A stretch of 7,868 nucleotides of DNA from Hyphomicrobium sp. GTDB taxonomy: Bacteria > Pseudomonadota > Alphaproteobacteria > Rhizobiales > Hyphomicrobiaceae. The stretch spans positions 1 to 7,868 of the forward strand of contig JAICLG010000139.1 in the NCBI GenBank assembly GCA_025927515.1, in the 5' to 3' direction. Positions 1-7,868 of this stretch are shown here, one piece after another. Within the stretch, counting starts at the first letter, position 1. Every line of letters starts with the position of its first letter. Under the pieces are notes generated by a model. The model ran no database searches and was not told the DNA's origin. It saw only the letters and a list, made by a program, of their open reading frames with translations. Both the position numbers and the translations under genes were made by a program.

Positions 1-1
1 C

Positions 2-559
2 GTTGCGGCCGAGGTCGCGGCCGTGGTCGAGCCCGTTCTTGAGGATCTCGGCTTCAGGCTGGTGCGGGTGAAAATCCAGGGCGCCGCCGCTGATAAGATC
101 GTGCAGTTGATGGCCGAGCGGCCCGACGGTACGATTACGATCGACGATTGCGAAGTAATCTCGAAGCAGGTTTCGCCCGTGCTCGACGTCGCCGATCCGG
201 TCGCGGGCGCTTATCGTCTCGAAGTGTCATCGCCCGGCATCGACCGGCCGCTCGTTCGTCCGAGCGATTTTGAAGATTGGTCCGGCCACGAGGCCAAGAT
301 CGAACTGACCGAGCCAGTCGACGGCCGACGAAAGTTCAAAGGTGTGCTCGAAGGCTTCGAGGATGGCGAGGTTCGCCTCAAGGCCGACACCGGCGAGCAC
401 GGCATTCAACATCTTGGTTTGCCTGTAAATCTCATCTCGGACGCCAAGCTGGTTCTAACGGATGAGTTGATCCGGGAAGCTCTCGCCCGCGCCAAAGAGC
501 GACATTCTCAACGGCCCGGCGATGGTGCCGAACTCGACGAAGACGATCTGGAGGATTGA
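2..559 (+). CDS. rimP: Ribosome maturation factor RimP (5' end cut off by window)
   Basis: RimP binds the free 30S subunit and assists late 16S rRNA folding and S12-region assembly. The frame is open from base 2 to the TGA at 557-559, giving 185 visible residues. It begins VAAEVAAVVEPVLEDLGF, which is family sequence, so the true start lies upstream. The GTG at 23 falls inside a conserved helix and is not a credible start. The N-terminal alpha/beta domain is followed by the family signature YRLEVSSPGIDRPL (bases about 212-253). A C-terminal SH3-like barrel follows, containing KFKGVLEGFEDGEVRL. The C-terminus ends in a charged, strongly acidic tail (ELDEDDLED), making the protein longer than the roughly 150-residue E. 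coli form, as I recall is usual in alphaproteobacteria. The end of the gene carries the nusA ribosome binding site, so the two genes are probably translationally linked. Confidence 0.96.
   Translation, partial: VAAEVAAVVEPVLEDLGFRLVRVKIQGAAADKIVQLMAERPDGTITIDDCEVISKQVSPVLDVADPVAGAYRLEVSSPGIDRPLVRPSDFEDWSGHEAKIELTEPVDGRRKFKGVLEGFEDGEVRLKADTGEHGIQHLGLPVNLISDAKLVLTDELIREALARAKERHSQRPGDGAELDEDDLED
550..554 (+). promoter_or_regulatory. Ribosome binding site of nusA
   Basis: GGAGG lies 9 bases before the ATG at 564, within the last codons of rimP. It decides the nusA start. An in-frame GTG at 522 would add 14 residues with no family resemblance and would overlap rimP by 38 bases. Confidence 0.8.
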
Positions 560-563
560 TTCC

Positions 564-2207
564 ATGGCCATGGCAGGCATTAGCGCCAACCGGCTTGAGC
601 TTTTGCAAATCGCTGACGCGGTCGCGCGTGAGAAGACGATCGACAAAAAGATCGTCATCGAGGCGATGGAAGACGCTATCCAGAAGGCCGCGAAATCGCG
701 CTACGGCGCGGAGAACGACATTCGCTGTGAGATCGATCCGAAAACCGGCGAAGCCAAGTTGACGCGCGTGCTGGCCGTTGTCGACGACGTCGAAAACGAT
801 GCGACGCAGATCAATCTCGAGGATGCGAAGAAGCGCAACCCGGACTCCAAGGTCGGCGATATGATCGCCGAGACGCTGCCGCCGCTCGAATTCGGCCGCG
901 TCGCCGCGCAGAATGCCAAACAGGTCATCGTCCAGAAGGTTCGCGAAGCCGAGCGCGACCGGCAATTCTCCGAATACAAAGATCGCGTCGGCGATACGAC
1001 GAACGGCACGGTAAAGCGCGTCGAATACGGCAACGTCATCGTCGATCTTGGGCGCGCGGAAGGTATCATTCGCCGCGACGAGATGATCCCGCGCGAAAAC
1101 GTCCGGCTTGGCGATCGCATTCGCGCCTATATCTATGACGTGCGCCGGGAACAGCGCGGGCCGCAGATCTTCCTGACGCGCGCGCGCCCGGAGTTCATGT
1201 CGACGCTGTTCCGCGCTGAGGTTCCCGAGATCTACGACGGCGTGGTCGAGATCAAATCGGTCGCTCGTGATCCGGGAAGCCGGGCCAAGATCGCCGTCAT
1301 TTCGAAAGATTCTTCGATCGATCCGGTCGGCGCCTGCGTCGGTATGCGCGGCGCCCGCGTGCAGGCGGTCGTCAACGAGCTTCAGGGCGAGAAGGTCGAC
1401 ATCATTCAGTGGAATCCGGATGCGGCGAGCTTCATCGTCAACGCGCTCGCACCGGCCGAAGTCACGAAGGTCGTGCTCGATGAAGATTCAAATCGCATCG
1501 AGGTTGTCGTTCCGGAAGCGCAGCTCTCGCTGGCGATCGGACGGCGCGGCCAGAACGTGCGGCTCGCTTCGCAGCTGACGGGTTGGGATATCGATATCCT
1601 GACGGAACAAGAAGAGAGCGAGCGGCGCCAGAAGGAATTCGCGGAACGCACGCAGCTGTTGATGGATTCGCTCGACGTCGACGAAGTCATCGCGCAGCTT
1701 TTGGTGACGGAAGGCTTCGCGAGCATCGAGGAAGTCGCTTACGTCGATCTTTCCGAGATCGCGCATATCGAAGGTTTCGACGAGGGTACGGCGGAGCAGA
1801 TCCAGAGCCGTGCGCGCGAATACCTGGAGCAGCAGGAAGCCGAACGCGACGCGAAGCGACGCGAGCTCGGCGTTGCCGACGAGTTGGCGGAGATCCCCGG
1901 CATCAACACCGCGATGATGGTGGCGCTCGGCGAGAACGGCGTCAAAACGGTCGAGGATTTCGCCGACTGCGCCACGGACGAGCTTGTCGGCTGGACGGAG
2001 CGCAAGAAGGAAAAGGACGCCGATGCCGTCAAGCACAAGGGCATTCTCGACGGCTTCGAGCTGTCGCGCACCGACGTCGAGAACATGATCATGGCGGCTC
2101 GCGTCCACGCCGGATGGATCAAACCGGAAGACCTCGAAAAAGCTGCGGATGACGAAGCGGAAGCCAAACCTGAAGCCGCGTCGGACGACGCCGGCGCTCA
2201 GGGCTGA
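564..2207 (+). CDS. nusA: Transcription termination/antitermination factor NusA
   Basis: NusA binds RNA polymerase and nascent RNA, modulates pausing and termination, and takes part in rRNA antitermination. The protein is 547 aa from the ATG at 564, and MAMAGISANRLELLQIADAV matches alphaproteobacterial NusA N-termini. Domains in order: the RNA-polymerase-binding N-terminal domain (about 5-135); an S1 domain (about 143-207, NGTVKRVEYGNVIVDLG); KH1 with loop GMRG at 260-263; KH2 with loop GRRG at 326-329; then two C-terminal helix-hairpin-helix/acidic-repeat units. The first repeat is about 379-421 (LLVTEGFASIEEVAYVDL) and the second about 440-515 (LAEIPGINTAMMVALGENGV). The tail from about 521 is acidic and Ala-rich. 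The repeats and tail make it longer than E. coli NusA (495 aa). A second in-frame ATG at 570 is also usable. The start is 4 bases after the rimP stop, which indicates one transcript. Confidence 0.97.
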   Translation: MAMAGISANRLELLQIADAVAREKTIDKKIVIEAMEDAIQKAAKSRYGAENDIRCEIDPKTGEAKLTRVLAVVDDVENDATQINLEDAKKRNPDSKVGDMIAETLPPLEFGRVAAQNAKQVIVQKVREAERDRQFSEYKDRVGDTTNGTVKRVEYGNVIVDLGRAEGIIRRDEMIPRENVRLGDRIRAYIYDVRREQRGPQIFLTRARPEFMSTLFRAEVPEIYDGVVEIKSVARDPGSRAKIAVISKDSSIDPVGACVGMRGARVQAVVNELQGEKVDIIQWNPDAASFIVNALAPAEVTKVVLDEDSNRIEVVVPEAQLSLAIGRRGQNVRLASQLTGWDIDILTEQEESERRQKEFAERTQLLMDSLDVDEVIAQLLVTEGFASIEEVAYVDLSEIAHIEGFDEGTAEQIQSRAREYLEQQEAERDAKRRELGVADELAEIPGINTAMMVALGENGVKTVEDFADCATDELVGWTERKKEKDADAVKHKGILDGFELSRTDVENMIMAARVHAGWIKPEDLEKAADDEAEAKPEAASDDAGAQG

Positions 2208-2240
2208 AGGTGATGTTCGGAGAGGCTGACAGCGCGCGTG

Positions 2241-2921
2241 ATGACAGAGCGGCAACATCGGTTTGCGACGGAGCGGGGCAGCAAAGCCTCCGCGCCCGAG
2301 CGGCTGTGCGCCGTTACGCGGCAAAGCCTTGATCCGAAGGATCTGATCCGTTTCGTGCTGTCGCCGGACGGCACGGTTGTGCCCGATCTCGATCGCCGGC
2401 TGCCGGGGCGCGGCGTATGGATCGGCTGCGATCGCCGTCTGGTTGAAAAAGCGGTAAAGACCAACACATTTGCCAAGAGCCTCAAGACCAAGGCGGAGGC
2501 ACCGGCGGATCTCGCCGAATGTGTCGGTGCCCTGATGGTTAAGCATCTCTTGGGGACCCTGTCCTTTGCGAATAAGGCGGGGCTGCTTGTTTCGGGTTTT
2601 GAGAAAGTGTCCGCCGCCTTGGACAAAGGTCCTGTGGCCGTGGTGCTGCACGGGACCGATGCGGCTGCCGACGGGCGCTCCAAGATCGACCGGAAATTCA
2701 GGGCTATTCAGGGGTCTCGGGGCCAGGCGGCGCCGGTTGTCGATGTTCTGACAATCGCGCAAATGAGCTTGGCTATTGGCCGGGGAAGTGTGGTACATGC
2801 TGCCCTCACACCCGGAGGCCTGTCGGATCGGTTTCTTGAGGAAGCGGAGCGCCTGATGCGCTACCGGTCCTCAGCGACACAGACCGCCAATATTTTTTCT
2901 GAAGCTTCAAGCGAAGGCTGA
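2241..2921 (+). CDS. YlxR (RnpM-like) domain fused to an L7Ae-like RNA-binding domain
   Basis: This is a predicted RNA-binding protein of 226 aa from the ATG at 2241. An adjacent GTG at 2238 is also possible. A purine-rich GGAGAGG at 2219-2225 is the likely ribosome binding site, at rather long spacing. Residues about 18-92 are a YlxR (DUF448) domain: ERLCAVTRQSLDPKDLIRFV corresponds to the family's R-C-x2-x-R opening, and LPGRGVW (54-60) is the conserved RG-aromatic turn. Residues about 100-190 resemble the L7Ae/YlxQ fold: SFANKAGLLVSGFEKV, a VAVVLHGTDAA strand-loop and MSLAIGRGSVVHAAL. In Bacillus subtilis the same place holds separate ylxR and ylxQ genes, and YlxR there has been described as a modulator of RNase P (RnpM). 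The function here is inferred from domains only. It lies 33 bases after nusA and 11 before infB. Confidence 0.9.
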   Translation: MTERQHRFATERGSKASAPERLCAVTRQSLDPKDLIRFVLSPDGTVVPDLDRRLPGRGVWIGCDRRLVEKAVKTNTFAKSLKTKAEAPADLAECVGALMVKHLLGTLSFANKAGLLVSGFEKVSAALDKGPVAVVLHGTDAAADGRSKIDRKFRAIQGSRGQAAPVVDVLTIAQMSLAIGRGSVVHAALTPGGLSDRFLEEAERLMRYRSSATQTANIFSEASSEG

Positions 2922-2932
2922 ACGGACAACGC

Positions 2933-5680
<2,748 letters not shown>

Positions 5681-5688
5681 TCGCTCAC

Positions 5689-5726
5689 GCTGGCTGATCC
5701 GCGCGGCAAATACCGCACGGGCCAGC
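5689..5726 (+). other. Nested stem-loop after infB
   Basis: GCTGGC (5689-5694) pairs perfectly with GCCAGC (5721-5726). Inside the loop, GCGG (5703-5706) can pair with CCGC (5713-5716). It begins 8 bases after the infB stop. There is no U tract, so it is not a standard intrinsic terminator. Pairing was read by eye, without energy calculation. Confidence 0.4.
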
Positions 5727-5731
5727 TCTGC

Positions 5732-5763
5732 GGCGGCCCTTGGCCGCCCGGCTCTTCGAGCCG
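5732..5763 (+). other. Two back-to-back perfect hairpins in the infB-rbfA gap
   Basis: GGCGGCC (5732-5738) pairs with GGCCGCC (5742-5748) across a 3-base loop. The next base starts a second stem, CGGCTC (5749-5754) with GAGCCG (5758-5763), also with a 3-base loop. No run of T follows, so a Rho-independent terminator is unlikely. An mRNA processing or stabilising structure between infB and rbfA is an inference. Confidence 0.5.
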
Positions 5764-5823
5764 AAGTTCTGTTCACACTGTCTCAAGAGGCCGAGCGCGG
5801 TCCGAGTCCGCGGCGGAAAGAAA

Positions 5824-6225
5824 ATGACAAGAAAGTCTTCGCATTCGGGCGCGAAAGCGCCGTCGCAGCGCATGTTGCGCGTCGGTGAGTTGATCCGGCA
5901 CAAGATCGCCGAGATGCTGTCGCGCGGCGAAGTCCACGACGACGTGCTCGCATCTCACGTCATCACGATCCCAGAGGTGCGGTTGTCTCCCGATTTGAAG
6001 CTCGCCACCGTCTACGTGATGCCGCTTGGCGGCCAGGACCTGAAACCGGTCATCGAGGCACTGACGCGCAACAAGAAATATATCCGTGCCGAAGTCGCAC
6101 ACACGTTGAACCTCCGCTACGCGCCGGATTTGCGTTTCCGCGAGGACGAAACGTTCGAAGAGGCAACCCGCATCGACCGGCTGCTCGATAGCGAAAAAGT
6201 TCGGCGCGACACGGGGAAAGCATAA
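5824..6225 (+). CDS. rbfA: Ribosome-binding factor A (RbfA)
   Basis: RbfA is a KH-fold 30S assembly factor needed for late 16S maturation near helix 1 and for growth in the cold. The protein is 133 aa from the ATG at 5824, the same length as E. coli RbfA. The family opening RMLRVGELIRHKIAEMLSRG is followed by VRLSPDLKLATVYVMPLGG (KH core) and LRYAPDLRFREDETFEEATRIDRLL near the C-terminus. A purine stretch GGAAAG (5815-5820) precedes the ATG. The frame is open further upstream to a TTG at 5740. The extra 28 residues run through the hairpin region and do not look like RbfA, so the ATG at 5824 is preferred. truB begins 2 bases after the stop. Confidence 0.95.
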   Translation: MTRKSSHSGAKAPSQRMLRVGELIRHKIAEMLSRGEVHDDVLASHVITIPEVRLSPDLKLATVYVMPLGGQDLKPVIEALTRNKKYIRAEVAHTLNLRYAPDLRFREDETFEEATRIDRLLDSEKVRRDTGKA

Positions 6226-6227
6226 CG

Positions 6228-7148
6228 ATGGGACGCCGCAAGAAGGGCTTGCCGATTCACGGCTGGCTCGTACTCGATAAGCCGATCAACATGACGTCGA
6301 CGCAGGCCGTCGGCATTATCCGGCGGGTGTTCAACGCGCAGAAAGCCGGACACTCGGGGACGCTCGATCCGCTCGCCACCGGCATTCTGCCGATCGCGCT
6401 CGGGGAAGCGACCAAGACGGTTTCATTCGCGGTCGATGGCGAGAAGGCTTACCGCTTTACGGTTCGCTGGGGCGCAGAGACTGACACGGACGATACCGAG
6501 GGCACTGTCACCAAGACCAGCGACCTGCGCCCCGATCGCGCCAGCATCGAAGCGCTGTTGCCGCAGTTTCACGGCGAGATCATGCAGGTGCCGCCGGCCT
6601 ATTCCGCGATCAAGGTCGATGGCGCGCGGGCTTACGATTTGGCGCGAGACGGTGAAATAGTCGTGCTCGAAGCGCGTCCGGTCTTTATCGACAGCTTGCA
6701 GCTTGTCGATATGCCGGATGAGGCTACCAGCGTGTTCGAAGCACGCTGCGGCAAGGGTACGTATGTGCGGGCGCTGGCCCGCGACATGGGCCGTCTTCTC
6801 GGCTGTCATGGGCACGTCATCGCCTTGCGCCGGACGCGCGTCGGGCCGTTCGAGGAGGAGGCTGCGGTCACCATGGACGACCTCATGGCTGCCGCCGATT
6901 CCGGTGATCCCGGTCAGCTTTCGCAGTTGCTGCAGCCCGTCGAGGCGGCGCTCGCCGATTTGCCGGAGCTGCTCGTGTCGCAATCGGATGCCGCGAGCTT
7001 GGCGCGGGGCCAGACCGTCTTAATCCGGGGCCGCGATGCCCCGATCCTGTCGGGGCCCGCCTATGCAACCTCGAAGGGCCGTCTTATCGCTTTGGGCGAG
7101 CTTGCGAAGGGCGCGCTGCATCCGACGCGGGTTTTCAACCTCGGTTGA
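6228..7148 (+). CDS. truB: tRNA pseudouridine(55) synthase TruB
   Basis: TruB isomerises U55 to pseudouridine in the T-loop of elongator tRNAs and also acts as a tRNA chaperone. The protein is 306 aa from the ATG at 6228, close to E. coli TruB (314 aa), with GGGGAAAG at 6213-6220 as a plausible ribosome binding site. The opening HGWLVLDKPINMTSTQAV is typical. The catalytic aspartate is D47 in GHSGTLDPLATG (41-52). YSAIKVDGARAYDLAR starts at Y125, and the GKGTYVRALARD motif has R181, the conserved arginine of the active site. The C-terminal part (about 245-306) is the smaller PUA-like domain expected in bacterial TruB. All key residues are present. The 2-base gap after rbfA suggests coupled translation. 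Confidence 0.97.
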   Translation: MGRRKKGLPIHGWLVLDKPINMTSTQAVGIIRRVFNAQKAGHSGTLDPLATGILPIALGEATKTVSFAVDGEKAYRFTVRWGAETDTDDTEGTVTKTSDLRPDRASIEALLPQFHGEIMQVPPAYSAIKVDGARAYDLARDGEIVVLEARPVFIDSLQLVDMPDEATSVFEARCGKGTYVRALARDMGRLLGCHGHVIALRRTRVGPFEEEAAVTMDDLMAAADSGDPGQLSQLLQPVEAALADLPELLVSQSDAASLARGQTVLIRGRDAPILSGPAYATSKGRLIALGELAKGALHPTRVFNLG

Positions 7149-7149
7149 A
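7134..7149 (+). other. Small hairpin across the truB stop codon
   Basis: TTCAAC (7134-7139) pairs with GTTGAA (7144-7149) around a CTCG loop, with the TGA stop inside the 3' arm. No T run follows, so at most it is a weak terminator or a 3'-end stabilising structure. It could also be chance. Confidence 0.3.
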
Positions 7150-7191
7150 TGCTCCATAGGCTGCGACGCGATGGTAAGGCATTAAAATATC

Positions 7192-7245
7192 TAAATAATT
7201 TTGACTTCGATTCAATCTCGCGTTTGCCTGTGGTTCGTGTATAAG
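7192..7245 (+). promoter_or_regulatory. Candidate rpsO promoter with AT-rich upstream block
   Basis: The truB-rpsO gap contains the only markedly AT-rich block in the window (about 7182-7216), followed by TATAAG at 7240-7245, a fair -10 element. A transcript from it would start near 7252. The AT-rich block then falls roughly where an UP element would sit. The -35 position (about 7217-7222) is poor. A good TTGACT at 7201-7206 is 33 bases from the -10, too far to be its partner. An internal promoter ahead of rpsO is known in E. coli; here it is an inference. Confidence 0.35.
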
Positions 7246-7254
7246 TAGCTCCGA

Positions 7255-7283
7255 CCGCGCGAGGTGCTGGCACTTTCGCGCGG
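7255..7283 (+). other. Strong hairpin in the rpsO leader
   Basis: CCGCGCGA (7255-7262) pairs perfectly with TCGCGCGG (7276-7283). The helix can continue inward as GGTG (7263-7266) with CACT (7271-7274), leaving one bulged U at 7275 and a CTGG loop. That gives about 12 pairs near the expected 5' end of an rpsO transcript. Its role is unknown; control by S15 or 5'-end protection are the obvious options. Confidence 0.5.
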
Positions 7284-7301
7284 CTTTCGTTTGCGACCCC
7301 G

Positions 7302-7343
7302 CTGGACGACATCCCGGCCGTGGCCGCTTCAGACCAACTCCAG
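7302..7343 (+). promoter_or_regulatory. Possible second leader stem next to the rpsO ribosome binding site
   Basis: CTGGA (7302-7306) can pair with TCCAG (7339-7343), enclosing a small inner hairpin CGGC (7315-7318) with GCCG (7323-7326). The outer stem ends 6 bases before the Shine-Dalgarno sequence. S15 represses its own translation through leader structures in several bacteria; that this is such an element is inference. Confidence 0.3.
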
Positions 7344-7349
7344 ATTTTG

Positions 7350-7356
7350 AAAGGAG
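7350..7356 (+). promoter_or_regulatory. Ribosome binding site of rpsO
   Basis: AAAGGAG ends 6 bases before the ATG at 7363. It is the strongest Shine-Dalgarno match in the window and fits a highly expressed ribosomal protein. Confidence 0.85.
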
Positions 7357-7362
7357 AAACCG

Positions 7363-7644
7363 ATGTCGCAGATCGCGCCTCATCGCCGTGAGGCTAAGAC
7401 AGCTGTCATCAAAGACAACGCGACCAAGTCCAACGACACCGGCTCGCCGGAAGTTCAGATCGCGGTTCTCACGCATCGCATCAACGAACTGACCGAACAT
7501 TTCAAGCTGCACAAGAAAGACAATCACTCGCGTCGCGGCCTGCTAAAGATGGTCAGCCAGCGCCGTCAGCTGCTCGACTATGTGAAGAGCAAGGACAACG
7601 CGCGTTATCAGAAGATCATCGAGAAGAACGGCATCCGCCGTTAA
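7363..7644 (+). CDS. rpsO: 30S ribosomal protein S15
   Basis: S15 is a primary 16S rRNA binder of the central domain and contributes to a bridge to the 50S subunit. The protein is 93 aa from the ATG at 7363. Signature sequence is clear: NDTGSPEVQIAVLTHRINELTEHFK, then HKKDNHSRRGLLKMVSQRRQLLDYVK and the C-terminal GIRR. The conserved HSRRGL and the basic QRR segment that contact rRNA are intact. It is about 4 residues longer than the common 89-aa form, with the extra length at the N-terminus (MSQIAPHRREAKTAV). The strong ribosome binding site fixes this start. The gene has its own gap and possible promoter upstream and shares the classic rpsO-pnp arrangement downstream. Confidence 0.98.
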   Translation: MSQIAPHRREAKTAVIKDNATKSNDTGSPEVQIAVLTHRINELTEHFKLHKKDNHSRRGLLKMVSQRRQLLDYVKSKDNARYQKIIEKNGIRR

Positions 7645-7647
7645 GCC

Positions 7648-7665
7648 GCGCGAAATATCTCGCGC
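7648..7665 (+). other. Hairpin directly after rpsO
   Basis: GCGCGA (7648-7653) pairs with TCGCGC (7660-7665) around AATATC, 3 bases past the rpsO stop codon. It sits where E. coli has the rpsO terminator, but no T run follows, so efficient intrinsic termination is doubtful. It may protect the rpsO 3' end. Confidence 0.4.
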
Positions 7666-7674
7666 CCAGGACGG

Positions 7675-7688
7675 GGCCACGCATGGCC
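7675..7688 (+). other. Short hairpin in the rpsO-pnp spacer
   Basis: GGCCA (7675-7679) pairs with TGGCC (7684-7688) around a CGCA loop. An A-rich single-stranded-looking stretch (about 7691-7715) follows, a type of site RNase E could cut. This is weak evidence on its own. Confidence 0.3.
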
Positions 7689-7716
7689 GCAAGCACACAT
7701 ACTTAGAAAAGAGAGC

Positions 7717-7740
7717 CGCCGGCGCCTTCTGGTGCCGGCG
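7717..7740 (+). other. Ten-pair hairpin in the pnp leader
   Basis: The arm at 7717-7726 (CGCCGGCGCC) pairs with 7731-7740 (GGTGCCGGCG) with one G-U pair and a TTCT loop. It is the longest uninterrupted helix I found in the window. In E. coli, RNase III cuts a stem-loop in the pnp leader and PNPase then represses its own synthesis. This hairpin is in the corresponding place and lacks a terminator T run. A processing role is inferred from position. Confidence 0.5.
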
Positions 7741-7814
7741 CCATAGGTGCTCGGCTGGCACGAGGCCGCCGGGCAAGTCCGACCGAATAGAAAAGCGAAA
7801 ACGAAAGATCCAAC

Positions 7815-7868
7815 ATGTTTGATATCCATCGAGTCGAAATTGACTGGGGTGGCCGCAAGCTGAAGCTC
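7815..7868 (+). CDS. pnp: Polynucleotide phosphorylase, N-terminal fragment (cut off by window)
   Basis: PNPase is the phosphorolytic 3'-5' exoribonuclease of the RNA degradosome. Only 18 codons are present, reading MFDIHRVEIDWGGRKLKL and running off the window edge. This matches the alphaproteobacterial PNPase start (MFDI-R-EIDWGGRKL). The gene position after rpsO is the standard one. The ribosome binding site is weak (a purine run near 7803-7808). The rest of the protein, including the catalytic domains, cannot be judged here. Confidence 0.93.
   Translation, partial: MFDIHRVEIDWGGRKLKL

Noticed and set aside
522..563. GTG start for nusA inside rimP
   Set aside because: Adds 14 residues not seen in NusA; the GGAGG site 9 bases before the ATG at 564 supports the later start.
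1488..2798. 436-codon open frame on the - strand across nusA and ylxR
   Set aside because: Runs antisense to two well-supported genes, has no recognisable domain, and is the kind of shadow frame that GC-rich codon use produces.
5732..5763. Rho-independent terminator after infB
   Set aside because: The stems are strong but no T run follows, and rbfA and truB continue on the same strand.
5740..5823. 28-residue N-terminal extension of RbfA from a TTG start
   Set aside because: The extension lies in hairpin-forming sequence, has no similarity to RbfA, and the ATG at 5824 gives the standard family length.
7691..7715. pnp promoter in the A-rich stretch of the rpsO-pnp spacer
   Set aside because: CATACTTAG is a poor -10 and no -35 lies at the right distance; the stretch is better explained as unpaired leader RNA.

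Overview
This window is a conserved translation and transcription housekeeping cluster. All genes lie on the + strand in the order rimP (5'-truncated) - nusA - ylxR/L7Ae fusion - infB - rbfA - truB - rpsO - pnp (3'-truncated). The gene order, the GC-rich codon use, the fused YlxR-L7Ae protein and the wording of the RbfA, S15 and PNPase sequences point to an alphaproteobacterium, most likely Hyphomicrobiales (Rhizobiales). A Hyphomicrobium-like organism is a guess from overall sequence feel, not something the window proves.

Layout. Positions 1-559 carry most of rimP (30S maturation). Position 564 starts nusA (transcription elongation, pausing and antitermination), with a GGAGG ribosome binding site inside the end of rimP. 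A gene at about 2241-2921 encodes a YlxR domain joined to an L7Ae-like domain. It is followed 11 bases later by infB (IF2, 915 aa, long Pro/Ala/Arg-rich linker). A 143-base gap that can fold into consecutive stem-loops separates infB from rbfA (5824-6225). truB follows after only 2 bases. A 214-base gap then holds a small hairpin over the truB stop codon, an AT-rich candidate promoter and a structured rpsO leader with a strong AAAGGAG site. rpsO (7363-7644) is followed by a 170-base spacer with three hairpins and then the first 18 codons of pnp. No stretch of 300 bases lacks a gene.

How the genes fit together. RimP, RbfA and S15 act in 30S assembly. IF2 uses the finished 30S subunit for initiation. 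TruB modifies tRNA U55. NusA couples transcription to these events, and PNPase turns over RNA, including in many bacteria its own operon mRNA. The structure-rich gaps around rpsO and before rbfA are where post-transcriptional control would be expected.

I found no defence system, mobile element, CRISPR array, tRNA or rRNA, and no sign of horizontal transfer. I do not think the window holds a previously undescribed system. The points worth a second look are the domain fusion and the RNA structures in three intergenic gaps.
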